Shown here: piece after piece, positions 1-7,400 of the stretch
Layout: every line of letters begins with the position of its first letter
Position numbering within the stretch: position 1 is the first letter of the stretch
Origin: CAYJEO01 sp044432805
Lineage (GTDB): Bacteria > Bacillota_I > Bacilli_A > RF39 > UBA660
DNA length: 12,962 bases
Reading direction: 5' to 3'
Assembly (NCBI GenBank): GCA_044432805.1
Contig: JAWXUI010000029.1
Span: 1 to 12,962, forward strand
The notes under the pieces: model-generated
The model's database searches: none
The model's input: only the letters and a program-made list of their open reading frames with translations
What the model was told of the DNA's origin: nothing
Program-made: the position numbers and the translations under genes

Positions 1-130
1 TTCATTTTCTACAACTGGAGTTTCTGGCACTCGTTGAACCATAGTCATTGGATCTATTACCATTCCATTTTCATCAAATGGATATGTTTCATTTTCTACA
101 ACTGGATTTTCTGGCACTGGTTGAACCATA
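1..130. repeat. Tandem direct repeat, 87-bp period, in the coiled-coil gene
   Basis: Bases 1-43 and 88-130 agree at 41 of 43 positions, differing only at positions 20 and 32 of the unit. The period of 87 bp equals 29 codons, so the reading frame is kept. The encoded unit begins VQ(P/R)VPE(N/T)PVVENE and continues with an acidic, Met-rich segment. Because the second copy is cut by the window edge, further copies may follow. Confidence 0.85.
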
Positions 131-1137
131 GCCGATTGTTCCATATTCTGATTTAATTTAGCAAATATTTGAGCATCATCATATTGAAATGAAGGAGTTT
201 GATTATAAAACGGTATGACAGGAGTTACGAATTCATCTGTTTTTTGTACTAAAGGAGCCTCATTTAATTCATCATCAAATTTAGCACTTTCTGTATATCC
301 ATTTATTTCTAAAAAACTTTGCAATTGATTTTTATTATTTAACAACTCAACATAATCATCTGTAGCTGCTGTTATTAATTGTTTTTGTTTATTAATTTCT
401 GCAAATTGTTTCTCAATTTCAGTTATATCAGACAATCTATCAATATTATCCTCGATACCAGTTTCTAAATCACTGATTTCACTTTGCACATCAGCTATTT
501 TATCATTAATGTAATCAACAGCATTAATAGGCTGCAATTTTCCAAGTATAAATGATGGTACATTATTAGAATGATTATTATAAACTTCAACTTGTTTTTG
601 CAATCTTGTATTTCTAAAAGATAATAATTTTGCTTTCAAAAGAGTTGAAACTTTTATATTTTCTACTAAGGTTTGAGAATTAATTTCATCTAATTGCTGA
701 GTGCTATCTTCTATTTTTTTTGTTAGCATTTCTGTTTTTTTCAATACTTTGGCATTTTTCTTTTCTTTTTCTTCTTGAGAACTTAGAATTCCAACTGCAC
801 CAAGTGGTATTTTAATATTATTAAAACCGTTAATTTTTATATTTAGTCTTTCTATTTGTTCTGATGAAGTTTCTATTTCTTCACCTAATTGTGATCTCAT
901 AGAATCTATATTAGCCAAAGTAGAATCTAATCCAATTCTTCTCGCTGAAGCTTCTAAATTATTTACACCAGTAGCTAAATCAAGTTGAGATTGCTCTAAA
1001 TATCCTAAATGCGCTGCAACTTTTTCTTTCAAAAGATTTAAGTGTTCCTCTAAAACAACAAATGTTTTTTTATCATTTAATTGAACGACACCTGACTCAA
1101 TAAGTTTGCCAAGTAATTCTTGATATATATATGTCAT
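1..1137 (-). CDS. Large coiled-coil protein of unknown function with C-terminal repeats (3' end beyond window)
   Basis: The frame opens at ATG 1137 and stays open for 379 codons to the left edge, so the C-terminus is missing. I do not recognise a family. Residues about 25-250 are rich in Leu, Glu, Lys and Gln with heptad-like spacing, typical of a long coiled coil, interrupted by a Gly/Pro-containing stretch near residues 125-135. No signal peptide or membrane segment is visible, so a cytoplasmic structural or scaffold role is a guess. From about residue 275 it becomes acidic and Pro/Asn-rich, ending in a tandem repeat with a 29-residue period (copies begin near residues 338 and 367). The start is supported by GGAGTGAT just upstream, lying in the last codons of the DUF1292-like gene, whose TGA stop is only 6 bases away. 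The two genes are surely co-transcribed and probably translationally coupled. Confidence 0.8.
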   Translation of the reverse strand, partial: MTYIYQELLGKLIESGVVQLNDKKTFVVLEEHLNLLKEKVAAHLGYLEQSQLDLATGVNNLEASARRIGLDSTLANIDSMRSQLGEEIETSSEQIERLNIKINGFNNIKIPLGAVGILSSQEEKEKKNAKVLKKTEMLTKKIEDSTQQLDEINSQTLVENIKVSTLLKAKLLSFRNTRLQKQVEVYNNHSNNVPSFILGKLQPINAVDYINDKIADVQSEISDLETGIEDNIDRLSDITEIEKQFAEINKQKQLITAATDDYVELLNNKNQLQSFLEINGYTESAKFDDELNEAPLVQKTDEFVTPVIPFYNQTPSFQYDDAQIFAKLNQNMEQSAMVQPVPENPVVENETYPFDENGMVIDPMTMVQRVPETPVVENE

Positions 1138-1143
1138 TTAAAA

Positions 1144-1404
1144 TCACTCCTCGTCTTTTATAACGTTTCTCATAACATCCTTAACTTTAGACCAAATTAA
1201 ATCAGATTCTATTTTTTCTAATGTATAACCGTTTTCACTCTTAACAACTTCCGATGCACTTATTTTTTGTAAATTCCCATCTACTTCACCTTCAGTAAAT
1301 AAAATATAATCTTTATTATTATCTTTTAATGTGAATAATAATAGTACTTCCACTTCTTTTTCTATACCATCACTATTAATCACTTTTATCATATTGCTTT
1401 TCAT
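1144..1404 (-). CDS. DUF1292 / YrzB-like small protein
   Basis: This 86-residue acidic protein has the layout of the DUF1292 family: a short beta strand and 'DG.E.EVEVL..F' near residues 10-25, a second strand 'KDYILFTEGEVDG' near 31-43, a serine/valine strand, then 'LEKIESDLIWSKVKDVM' and an acidic tail. The matching DUF1292 pattern is an 'LEPIE..EEW..VEEVL..' ending. The family is widespread in Bacillota and has no established function. The start is ATG 1404, with a strong AGGAGG Shine-Dalgarno four to five bases upstream, and an extended -10 promoter lies just beyond it. It is the first gene of a two-gene unit with the coiled-coil protein, which begins 6 bases after its TGA stop. The assignment rests on recalled family pattern, not an alignment. 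Confidence 0.75.
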   Translation of the reverse strand: MKSNMIKVINSDGIEKEVEVLLLFTLKDNNKDYILFTEGEVDGNLQKISASEVVKSENGYTLEKIESDLIWSKVKDVMRNVIKDEE

Positions 1405-1431
1405 AATTGCCTCCTAATATATTCTTAATAT

Positions 1432-1460
1432 ATTATAGCAAAAAAAATAAAGTTTTACTA
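1432..1460 (-). promoter_or_regulatory. Extended -10 promoter for the DUF1292/coiled-coil unit
   Basis: On the minus strand TGCTATAAT (1440 to 1432) is a perfect TGn-TATAAT extended -10. The -35 region at 1460-1455 (TAGTAA) is weak, as is common when the extended -10 is present. The predicted transcript would start near 1425, giving a leader of about 20 nt that carries AGGAGG. Confidence 0.6.
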
Positions 1461-1471
1461 TACTTTATTTT
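1441..1471 (-). terminator. Weak A/T-rich intrinsic terminator after recG
   Basis: Minus-strand bases 1471-1462 (AAAATAAAGT) and 1453-1444 (ACTTTATTTT) form a perfect 10-bp stem with an 8-nt loop, continuing into a run of T. The stem starts five bases past the recG TAA. It holds one G-C pair only, so termination may be leaky. It abuts the next promoter. Confidence 0.5.
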
Positions 1472-1475
1472 ACAT

Positions 1476-3443
1476 TTAATCTATGTTTACATTTTTTTCA
1501 AGTTTCTTCTTTAACAACAGATAATTATTTATATCAAACTTTTCTAAAAAGCATTTACTGTCAACACTTACATCCACTAATAAATCATAATCTCTCTTTA
1601 AATCAGCTAATTTAAAGTTCATATCACCACTTTGTTTAAAACCAAATAAATTACCGCTTCCTCTTAATTTAAAATCAGCCTCACTAACCTTAAATCCATC
1701 ATTTGTTTTTGTCATAATATTTAATCTTTTTGTATCTTTTTTCGAAATCAAAACGCAATAAGATTGCAAGTCATTCCTACCAACTCGACCTCTTAATTGA
1801 TGAATCGTAGAAAGTCCAAACCTATTAGCGTCAAAAATAACCATCATTGTAGCATTTTTCACATCAACCCCTACTTCAATTACCGTTGTCGAAACTAATA
1901 TTTGTATTTCATTTGTTTTAAATTTCTGCATAATTTCTTCTTTTTCATTACTTTTCATTTTACCGTGAAGCAATCCCACTTTATAAAATTTTCCAAAAGC
2001 TCTGTTCATTTTTTCATAAAGTTGTGTCGCATTCTCTAAATCAATTTTTTCACTTTCTAAGACTAGTGGACTTACTACGTAAATTTGATTATTCTTTTTA
2101 AGTTGTATAAGCATATCAGATAAAACATCTTTTATTTCGTCATCTTTTTTTAAATACGTTATTATTTCTTTTCTTCCATTTGGCATTGTTTTAATATTTG
2201 AAACATCCATATCACCATATATTGTAAGTGCATATGTTCTAGGAATTGGTGTTGCACTCATATAAAGAACATCCGGTGTTATACCTTTATTTTTTAAATT
2301 ACTTCTTTGCACAACTCCAAATCTATGTTGTTCATCAGTAATAACTAAACCCAAATTATAATATATTACAGCCTCACTTATAACAGCATGTGTTCCAACT
2401 AAAATATCTATTTCATTATTTAATAATTCTTTATATATTTTTTTCTTCTCACTGACTTTTAATTTGCCCGTTAATAGCCTTATATTAATATTATAATTTT
2501 TAAATAATTCTAATAAATTTTCAAAGTGTTGCCTTGCTAAAATTTCTGTAGGTGCCATCATTGTGCCTTGATAACCACTTAAATAATTCATATAAAGTGC
2601 AATTATAGAAACGATCGTTTTTCCACTTCCAACATCACCTTGAACCAAACGATTCATACGATTAGAAGAAATCGAATCCAAATAAATATCATTAACTGAT
2701 TTTAGTTGATCTTCTGTTAATTTAAAAGCAAGAGAATCGATAAATTTATTTACTTTTTTATAATTCAATACTTTATTTAATCCAATTTCTCTAGTCTTTG
2801 CTATCATATGCATCTTTAACATATATATAAATAATTCTTCATATTTTAGATAATTAATAGAATCTCTTATACTATTTTGTTCATTGCTGAAATGAATATC
2901 AAAAACAGCTTGTTTTTTCATTGGAAAACCATATTTTTCTATCAGAAAATCAGGTATAACATCTGGTATTTCAAGCATATTTTTTCTTATCAATGTATTT
3001 ATTTGTTTCGATGTAATTCCTTGTGTCAAATGATATACAGGTAAGATTACTGGTTGATCCGGAAGTTTTCCCATAATTATATCTGTTGCTACAATCACAT
3101 TACGCTTTCTATCCAACTTCCCTATAATTGTTACCCAATTTCCTATATCCAATTGATTTTTTAAAAACCCACGATTATAAATAATAATACTAAAAATATT
3201 ATTTCCTTCATTTATTCTAAACGACATTTTATCTAATTTTGATTTTATATAATAAACACTTGGTTTTGATTCTAATATTCCATCTATCGTTATAATATCG
3301 TTTTCTAAAACTTCATTTAAGTTACTTCTTTTTAAAACATCATAACGATATGGATAATATTCAATTAAATTTTCTTGATTATATATATTTAATTTATTTA
3401 ATATTTCGTCTGTTTTTTTACCAGAACCAATTATCTCATTCAA
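1476..3443 (-). CDS. recG: ATP-dependent DNA helicase RecG
   Basis: RecG is a monomeric double-stranded DNA translocase that remodels stalled replication forks and Holliday junctions. From the start chosen here the protein has 655 residues, slightly shorter than B. subtilis or E. coli RecG (about 680-690). In order it shows an N-terminal helix-hairpin-like segment ending 'YYPYRYD', an OB-fold wedge region (about 45-130), Walker A GDVGSGKT (269-276), 'APTEILARQ', the DEQH Walker B box (370-373), 'SATPIPRT' (396-403), 'VIEVGVDV' and motif VI QLRGRVGR (549-556). All helicase motifs look intact. The frame can be extended 15 codons to a TTG at 3488, but that TTG is the -35 box of a consensus promoter and has no ribosome-binding site. 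TTG 3443 follows GGTGAT by 4 bases, so it is preferred. It is divergently transcribed from the unknown gene at 3539. Confidence 0.95.
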   Translation of the reverse strand: MNEIIGSGKKTDEILNKLNIYNQENLIEYYPYRYDVLKRSNLNEVLENDIITIDGILESKPSVYYIKSKLDKMSFRINEGNNIFSIIIYNRGFLKNQLDIGNWVTIIGKLDRKRNVIVATDIIMGKLPDQPVILPVYHLTQGITSKQINTLIRKNMLEIPDVIPDFLIEKYGFPMKKQAVFDIHFSNEQNSIRDSINYLKYEELFIYMLKMHMIAKTREIGLNKVLNYKKVNKFIDSLAFKLTEDQLKSVNDIYLDSISSNRMNRLVQGDVGSGKTIVSIIALYMNYLSGYQGTMMAPTEILARQHFENLLELFKNYNINIRLLTGKLKVSEKKKIYKELLNNEIDILVGTHAVISEAVIYYNLGLVITDEQHRFGVVQRSNLKNKGITPDVLYMSATPIPRTYALTIYGDMDVSNIKTMPNGRKEIITYLKKDDEIKDVLSDMLIQLKKNNQIYVVSPLVLESEKIDLENATQLYEKMNRAFGKFYKVGLLHGKMKSNEKEEIMQKFKTNEIQILVSTTVIEVGVDVKNATMMVIFDANRFGLSTIHQLRGRVGRNDLQSYCVLISKKDTKRLNIMTKTNDGFKVSEADFKLRGSGNLFGFKQSGDMNFKLADLKRDYDLLVDVSVDSKCFLEKFDINNYLLLKKKLEKNVNID

Positions 3444-3447
3444 ATTT

Positions 3448-3453
3448 ATCACC
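3448..3453 (-). promoter_or_regulatory. Ribosome-binding site that sets the recG start
   Basis: GGTGAT on the minus strand matches the 3' half of the full AGGAGGTGAT complement of 16S rRNA and lies 4 bases before TTG 3443. The same element and spacing precede the ATP-grasp ligase start (AGGTGAT, 4 bases) and nearly the same precedes the gene at 3539 (AGGTGAT, 3 bases). Confidence 0.6.
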
Positions 3454-3459
3454 AAATCA

Positions 3460-3488
3460 ATTATAACGAACAATTGTTTGTTAGTCAA
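3460..3488 (-). promoter_or_regulatory. recG promoter, near-consensus sigma-A type
   Basis: Minus strand: TTGACT (3488-3483), 17-bp spacer, TATAAT (3465-3460). Only the sixth base of the -35 differs from consensus. The predicted start is near 3453, the first base of the GGTGAT ribosome-binding site, implying a leader of only about 10 nt before TTG 3443. Confidence 0.75.
3465..3482. promoter_or_regulatory. LexA-box-like operator inside the recG promoter
   Basis: AACGAACAATTGTTTGTT is an 18-bp near-palindrome (8 of 9 base pairs symmetric) filling the spacer between the recG -35 and -10. Its core CGAAC-AATT-GTTTG matches 9 of 10 fixed positions of the symmetric Gram-positive LexA (SOS) box CGAAC-N4-GTTCG. 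A repressor here would block recG directly, and it lies 12 bp upstream of the -35 of the divergent gene. The regulator's identity is inference. Confidence 0.45.
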
Positions 3489-3494
3489 TAACCA

Positions 3495-3522
3495 TTGACT
3501 TTTTTATCATATAATGTACAAT
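3495..3522 (+). promoter_or_regulatory. Promoter of the divergent plus-strand gene
   Basis: TTGACT (3495-3500), 16-bp spacer, TACAAT (3517-3522). The predicted start near 3529 falls on the A of the AGGTGAT ribosome-binding site (3529-3535), again giving a leader of about 10 nt before ATG 3539. Confidence 0.6.
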
Positions 3523-3538
3523 AATTGCAGGTGATTTT

Positions 3539-4291
3539 ATGAACGACTCTATAATTATTGCGAGAAAAAACAATTTAGTCGATTTAGGAGCAATTATAAT
3601 TGCAAAATTAGTTTATCCTGATATCGAATATAAACTTATTGACGCTTACAATCCATTAGAAATTGAAAACCCAACAATAATTTATTTTAAAAACTCATTA
3701 AAAGAATATTCTTTTGAATTATTACGTAATTCATCATTATCAAATGGAAGTTTAAGAATTCAAAAAAAAGATCTTTATGAGTTTATAAGAAGCATCGATG
3801 ATTATGGGTCTAATCATAAATGTTTAGAATTATACATGCATAGTGTTGGTAGTCAAAAATTTATCGATCATTTTTTAGATAAATTTAGCCACGAATATTT
3901 TAGATTGGATTTACGTAGTGAAAAAAGAGATGCATATAGCGATTATTCAGATGCCCAACAAAAAGTTCAACTAATTAACGCAATGTTTCAAGAACAACCA
4001 GTTATTATATTCTTTGATTATAAATATACTGATCTACTTTTATCTCATATTTTTAAAGTAAGATCAAACTCTAATATTATTATTGCATTCGACATTCAAA
4101 ATAATATTATCAAAATAAAAAGTAATAACAACTTAGAATTAATAAATTACTTTAATGGAATAATTGTTGGCGATGTATTATTAGTTCAACCCACTAAAGA
4201 CAATTTAGAACTTATTAAACAAGGATTATCTGATAAAGATAAAAAAATATTTAAAAATAAAATAAAATCCTTGACAAATAATGATTTATAA
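3539..4291 (+). CDS. Protein of unknown function, divergent from recG
   Basis: I do not recognise this 250-residue protein with confidence. It is predicted soluble, with no signal peptide or membrane segment. It alternates hydrophobic strands and helices: 'SIIIARKNN' (4-12), 'GAIIIAKLVYP' (18-28), 'NPTIIYF' (44-50), a charged central region (75-150), 'PVIIFFDYKYTDLLLSHIF' (about 154-172), 'NIIIAFDIQNNIIKIKS' and 'NGIIVGDVLLVQP' (about 207-219). The N-terminal pattern faintly recalls MYG1/DHH-type phosphoesterases, but no DHH metal motif is present, so any relation would be to a degenerate member and is speculative. ATG 3539 is supported by AGGTGAT three bases upstream. It is the only plus-strand gene in the window and shares its control region, including the LexA-like palindrome, with recG. 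A candidate small-RNA promoter overlaps its last codons. Confidence 0.85.
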   Translation: MNDSIIIARKNNLVDLGAIIIAKLVYPDIEYKLIDAYNPLEIENPTIIYFKNSLKEYSFELLRNSSLSNGSLRIQKKDLYEFIRSIDDYGSNHKCLELYMHSVGSQKFIDHFLDKFSHEYFRLDLRSEKRDAYSDYSDAQQKVQLINAMFQEQPVIIFFDYKYTDLLLSHIFKVRSNSNIIIAFDIQNNIIKIKSNNNLELINYFNGIIVGDVLLVQPTKDNLELIKQGLSDKDKKIFKNKIKSLTNNDL

Positions 4292-4299
4292 TATAGTAT
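4271..4299 (+). promoter_or_regulatory. Promoter within the 3' end of the unknown gene
   Basis: A perfect -35 TTGACA (4271-4276), a 17-bp spacer and TAGTAT (4294-4299, 4 of 6 to TATAAT) overlap the last codons and stop of the plus-strand gene. The predicted start is near 4306, immediately before three consecutive hairpins and a terminator. The TTGACA also encodes Leu-Thr, so chance occurrence is possible. Confidence 0.45.
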
Positions 4300-4305
4300 A
4301 TACAT

Positions 4306-4398
4306 TACCAATTCGAAATAAGACGAATTGGAGCTAGTATCACACTAGCCAACCCCTTTTTATTCTTTTATGAACGACTATAAGTCGTTCTTTTTTTT
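4306..4398 (+). ncRNA. Candidate small RNA (or structured 3' UTR), three hairpins
   Basis: Three perfect stem-loops follow in series. The first is CCAATTCG (4308-4315) with CGAATTGG (4324-4331), an 8-bp stem and 8-nt loop. The second is GCTAGT (4333-4338) with ACTAGC (4344-4349), a 6-bp stem and 5-nt loop. The third is the terminator hairpin at 4372-4390. Between the second and third lies an unpaired C-rich stretch, AACCCCTTTTT, which could pair with G-rich Shine-Dalgarno sequences as C-rich motifs of some Bacillota sRNAs do. No start codon with a ribosome-binding site is visible. It could instead be only the 3' UTR of the gene upstream. No match to a named RNA family is recognised. Confidence 0.4.
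4372..4398 (+). terminator. Strong intrinsic terminator
   Basis: GAACGACT (4372-4379), loop ATA and AGTCGTTC (4383-4390) form a perfect 8-bp stem followed by eight T (4391-4398). It ends the plus-strand transcript(s) just before the convergent PFOR gene. Confidence 0.9.
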
Positions 4399-4400
4399 AT

Positions 4401-4426
4401 AAAAAAAAATAGATTTCTCTATTTTT
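4401..4426 (-). terminator. Intrinsic terminator overlapping the PFOR stop codon
   Basis: On the minus strand AAAAATAGA (4426-4418), a GAAA tetraloop and TCTATTTTT (4413-4405) form a perfect 9-bp stem continuing into more T (nine in all). The left arm contains the last codons and TAG of the oxidoreductase gene. Confidence 0.8.
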
Positions 4427-7400
4427 CTAAATTTTTATAATATTCAAATGACTGATTAGCATATTCTTTATTCAAATTTAATAATTCGTTAGCTTCTTCT
4501 TCATTTGTATTTTTTAACATTGAATATCTAGTTTGTGTATTTAAAAAATCACTATATTTTTCAAAATCAACATTTTTAAAATCAATTGTAAATTTATCAT
4601 AAGGAGTTCTTCTAAATATTGGAAAATACCCACATTCTACTGCTAGTTTAGCATTTTCTAAACTATTAACCATTCCGCCTTTAATACCATGTGATATACA
4701 AGGAGAATAAGCAATTATAATAGATGGTCCATTATGTTTAGCAGCTTCATTAAACGCTTTTATTACTTGTTGCATGTTAGCACCTAAGCAAACTTGTGCA
4801 ACATAGCAATTTGGATATGTTAACGCTATTTTAGCTAAATCTTTTTTATTAATTTTCTTTCCTGTTGAAGCAAATTTTGCAATAGCTCCACTTGGTGTTG
4901 CTTTTGATGATTGACCACCTGTATTTGAATATACTTGTGTATCTAAAACTAAAATATTTATATTTTCATTACTTGCTATAATATGATCTATTCCACTAAA
5001 TCCAATATCATAAGCCCATCCGTCTCCACCGATAGCCCATATAGATTTAGGTAAAATATATTCTTTTAAATCTTTTGCTTCTAAAGGAACATTATCATAT
5101 AATTTCTTACTTATATCATAATCAAGAGGATTGTTTAAGTATTCTTTTACTAATTCATTATCAATATTTTCTAAAATAGAAAACAATCTCATTTTTAATG
5201 TCTTATCAGCAGATAACATCCCAAATGCATACTCAGCATTGTCTTCAAATAAAGAACTTGCCCATGGTACATTATAAGGACTTGTTGGCGCAGATCCACC
5301 ATAAATAGAAGAACAACCAGTTGCATTGCTAACAACTAATGAATCACCAAACAATTGTGTTAATAATTTTAAATAAGCAGCTTCACCACAGCCAGCACAT
5401 GCTCCACTAAAACTAAATTTAGGTTCAATAAATTGACTTCCTTTAATGAAATTTTTATTAGATAAATTCTTATTTTTAATAAATTTTTCTAAATAATCAA
5501 AAACGTTTTGTTTTTCTTTTTTTATTTCACTATCTAAATTAGCCGGAACTAATGCTTTTTGTTTGTTTTTTCCAGGACAAGTTTTTATACATAAACCACA
5601 TCCTGTACAATCTTTAACACTAACACCTATACTAAAATAATAATCTTTTAAATTAGGCTCTATTGGAATAGAACAATTATCTTTAACATATTCTGGTGCA
5701 TTATCATACTCTTCTTTAGTTAAATAATAAGGTCTAATTACTGCATGAGGACAAACAAATGAACATTGATTACATTGAATACAATTTTCTTTTAAATAGC
5801 AAGGAACAGAGTCACTCACACTTCTTTTTTCTAAACGTGATGTATTAGCTTGGAATATTCCAGGATTAGATGTAAATGTAGAAACTTTTAATTCATCACC
5901 TCTACGACTTTCCATCATTGAAAAGAAATCAGTTTCTTTTGCTTTTTGATAATTATAATCTCCAGTTATTTCTATTTTATTTAAATATTCTTTTGCATTA
6001 TCAATAGCATTATAATTACAAGTTACTATTTGTTCACCTTTTTTACTATAAGCAATGTATGCATATTTTTTCATTTGTTCGATTGCTTTATCATAACTAA
6101 TTAAATTTGTTAAATACATAATAGCACTTTGCATTATAGTACTTATTTTATTTTTTAAATTAACATCAACCGCTGCTTTATAAGCGTTGATTGTATATAC
6201 ATTTATATTTCTAATTACAATAATATTTTTCATATTTTCTGGTAAAGATGAAATGAGCTCTTCTTTTGTTTTTATTGTATTTACAATAAATGTTCCATTT
6301 TCTAATATATTATCTAACAAATCAAATTTAGTTAAATACGAATCCTTTGTAACTACTACAACTTTTGGATTTTCGACATAATATGTTGACTTAATTAGAT
6401 TATCACTAAATCTTAAATGGCTTATAGTTACTCCACCGGATTTTTTAGAATCGTATTGGAAATATCCTTGAACATATTTATCAGTTTGATTACCAATCAT
6501 TTTTATAATTGATTTAGAAGCTGATACCATACCATCAGAACCATATCCATATATTAATATTTCATCTGCTAATTTTATTTTTAAATCACTGTTATCTAAG
6601 CTTTTAAAAGTTATATCATCTACTATACCTATAGTAAAATTATTAATTGGATTATTTAACATTTCAAATACTGCTTTTATTTGACTTGGTGTTGTATTTT
6701 TGCTAGATAACCCATATCTTCCACCAACTATATTTATATTTTCGTTTTTTAATGCACTTAACACGTCTAAATATAGTGGTTCTCCAATAGAACCTATCTC
6801 TTTTGTTCTATCTAAAACAGCTATATTTTCTACCGTTTTAGGCAATACATTTTTTAAATATTCAATTGAAAACGGGCGATATAAATGAACTTCAATTAAA
6901 CCATAATCACCTAGTTGATCTATTGTTTCTTTAATAGTTTCACATACTGAACCCATAGCAATTATTATATTTTTAGCCGATTCATTACCATAATAATTAA
7001 ATGGTTTATAATCAGTTCCAGCTAAATTATTAATTTCTTGCATATAATCATTTACAACATCCGCTAAATTAATATAAGGAACATTTCTAGCCTCTGTTGC
7101 TTGAAAATATATATCATCATTTTGAGCTGTTCCAATCATATAAGGAGAATTAGTATTTAAAGCTCTCTTCCTAAATTTAGAAACCGCTTTCATATCTATT
7201 AATTTTTTATAATCTTCTAATTCTAAAGTATCTATTTTTTGTATTTCATGACTTGTTCTAAAACCATCAAAAAAGTGCATAAAAGGAATACTTGATTTAA
7301 TAGCCGATAAATGTGCGACTCCACTTAAATAGGAAGCATCTTGAACACTTGAAGACGCTAATTGAGCAAATCCTGTCATACGTGTTGCATAAATATCTTG

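Noticed and set aside
1..130. Short direct repeats that might suggest a CRISPR array
   Set aside because: The 87-bp period is an exact codon multiple in an open frame, and the sequence between the matching 43-base stretches is coding, with no spacer structure.
3495..3515. TTGACT with TATAAT (3510-3515) as the promoter of the plus-strand gene
   Set aside because: The spacer is only 9 bp. TACAAT at 3517-3522 gives a proper 16-bp spacer.
4271..4292. TTGACA with TATAAT (4287-4292) as the small-RNA promoter
   Set aside because: The spacer is only 10 bp. TAGTAT at a 17-bp spacing was kept instead.
4308..4390. Riboswitch interpretation of the hairpin series
   Set aside because: No plus-strand gene follows it; the next gene is convergent, and the hairpins end in a terminator.
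4372..4390. GAACGACT...AGTCGTTC as a LexA box
   Set aside because: The arms are not separated by four bases as GAAC-N4-GTTC requires, and the T run marks it as a terminator.
6187..6888. Short plus-strand open frames opposite PFOR
   Set aside because: They lie antisense to conserved coding sequence, lack ribosome-binding sites and encode low-complexity hydrophobic peptides. The same holds for plus-strand frames at 9259-9591, 10280-10474 and 12008-12220.
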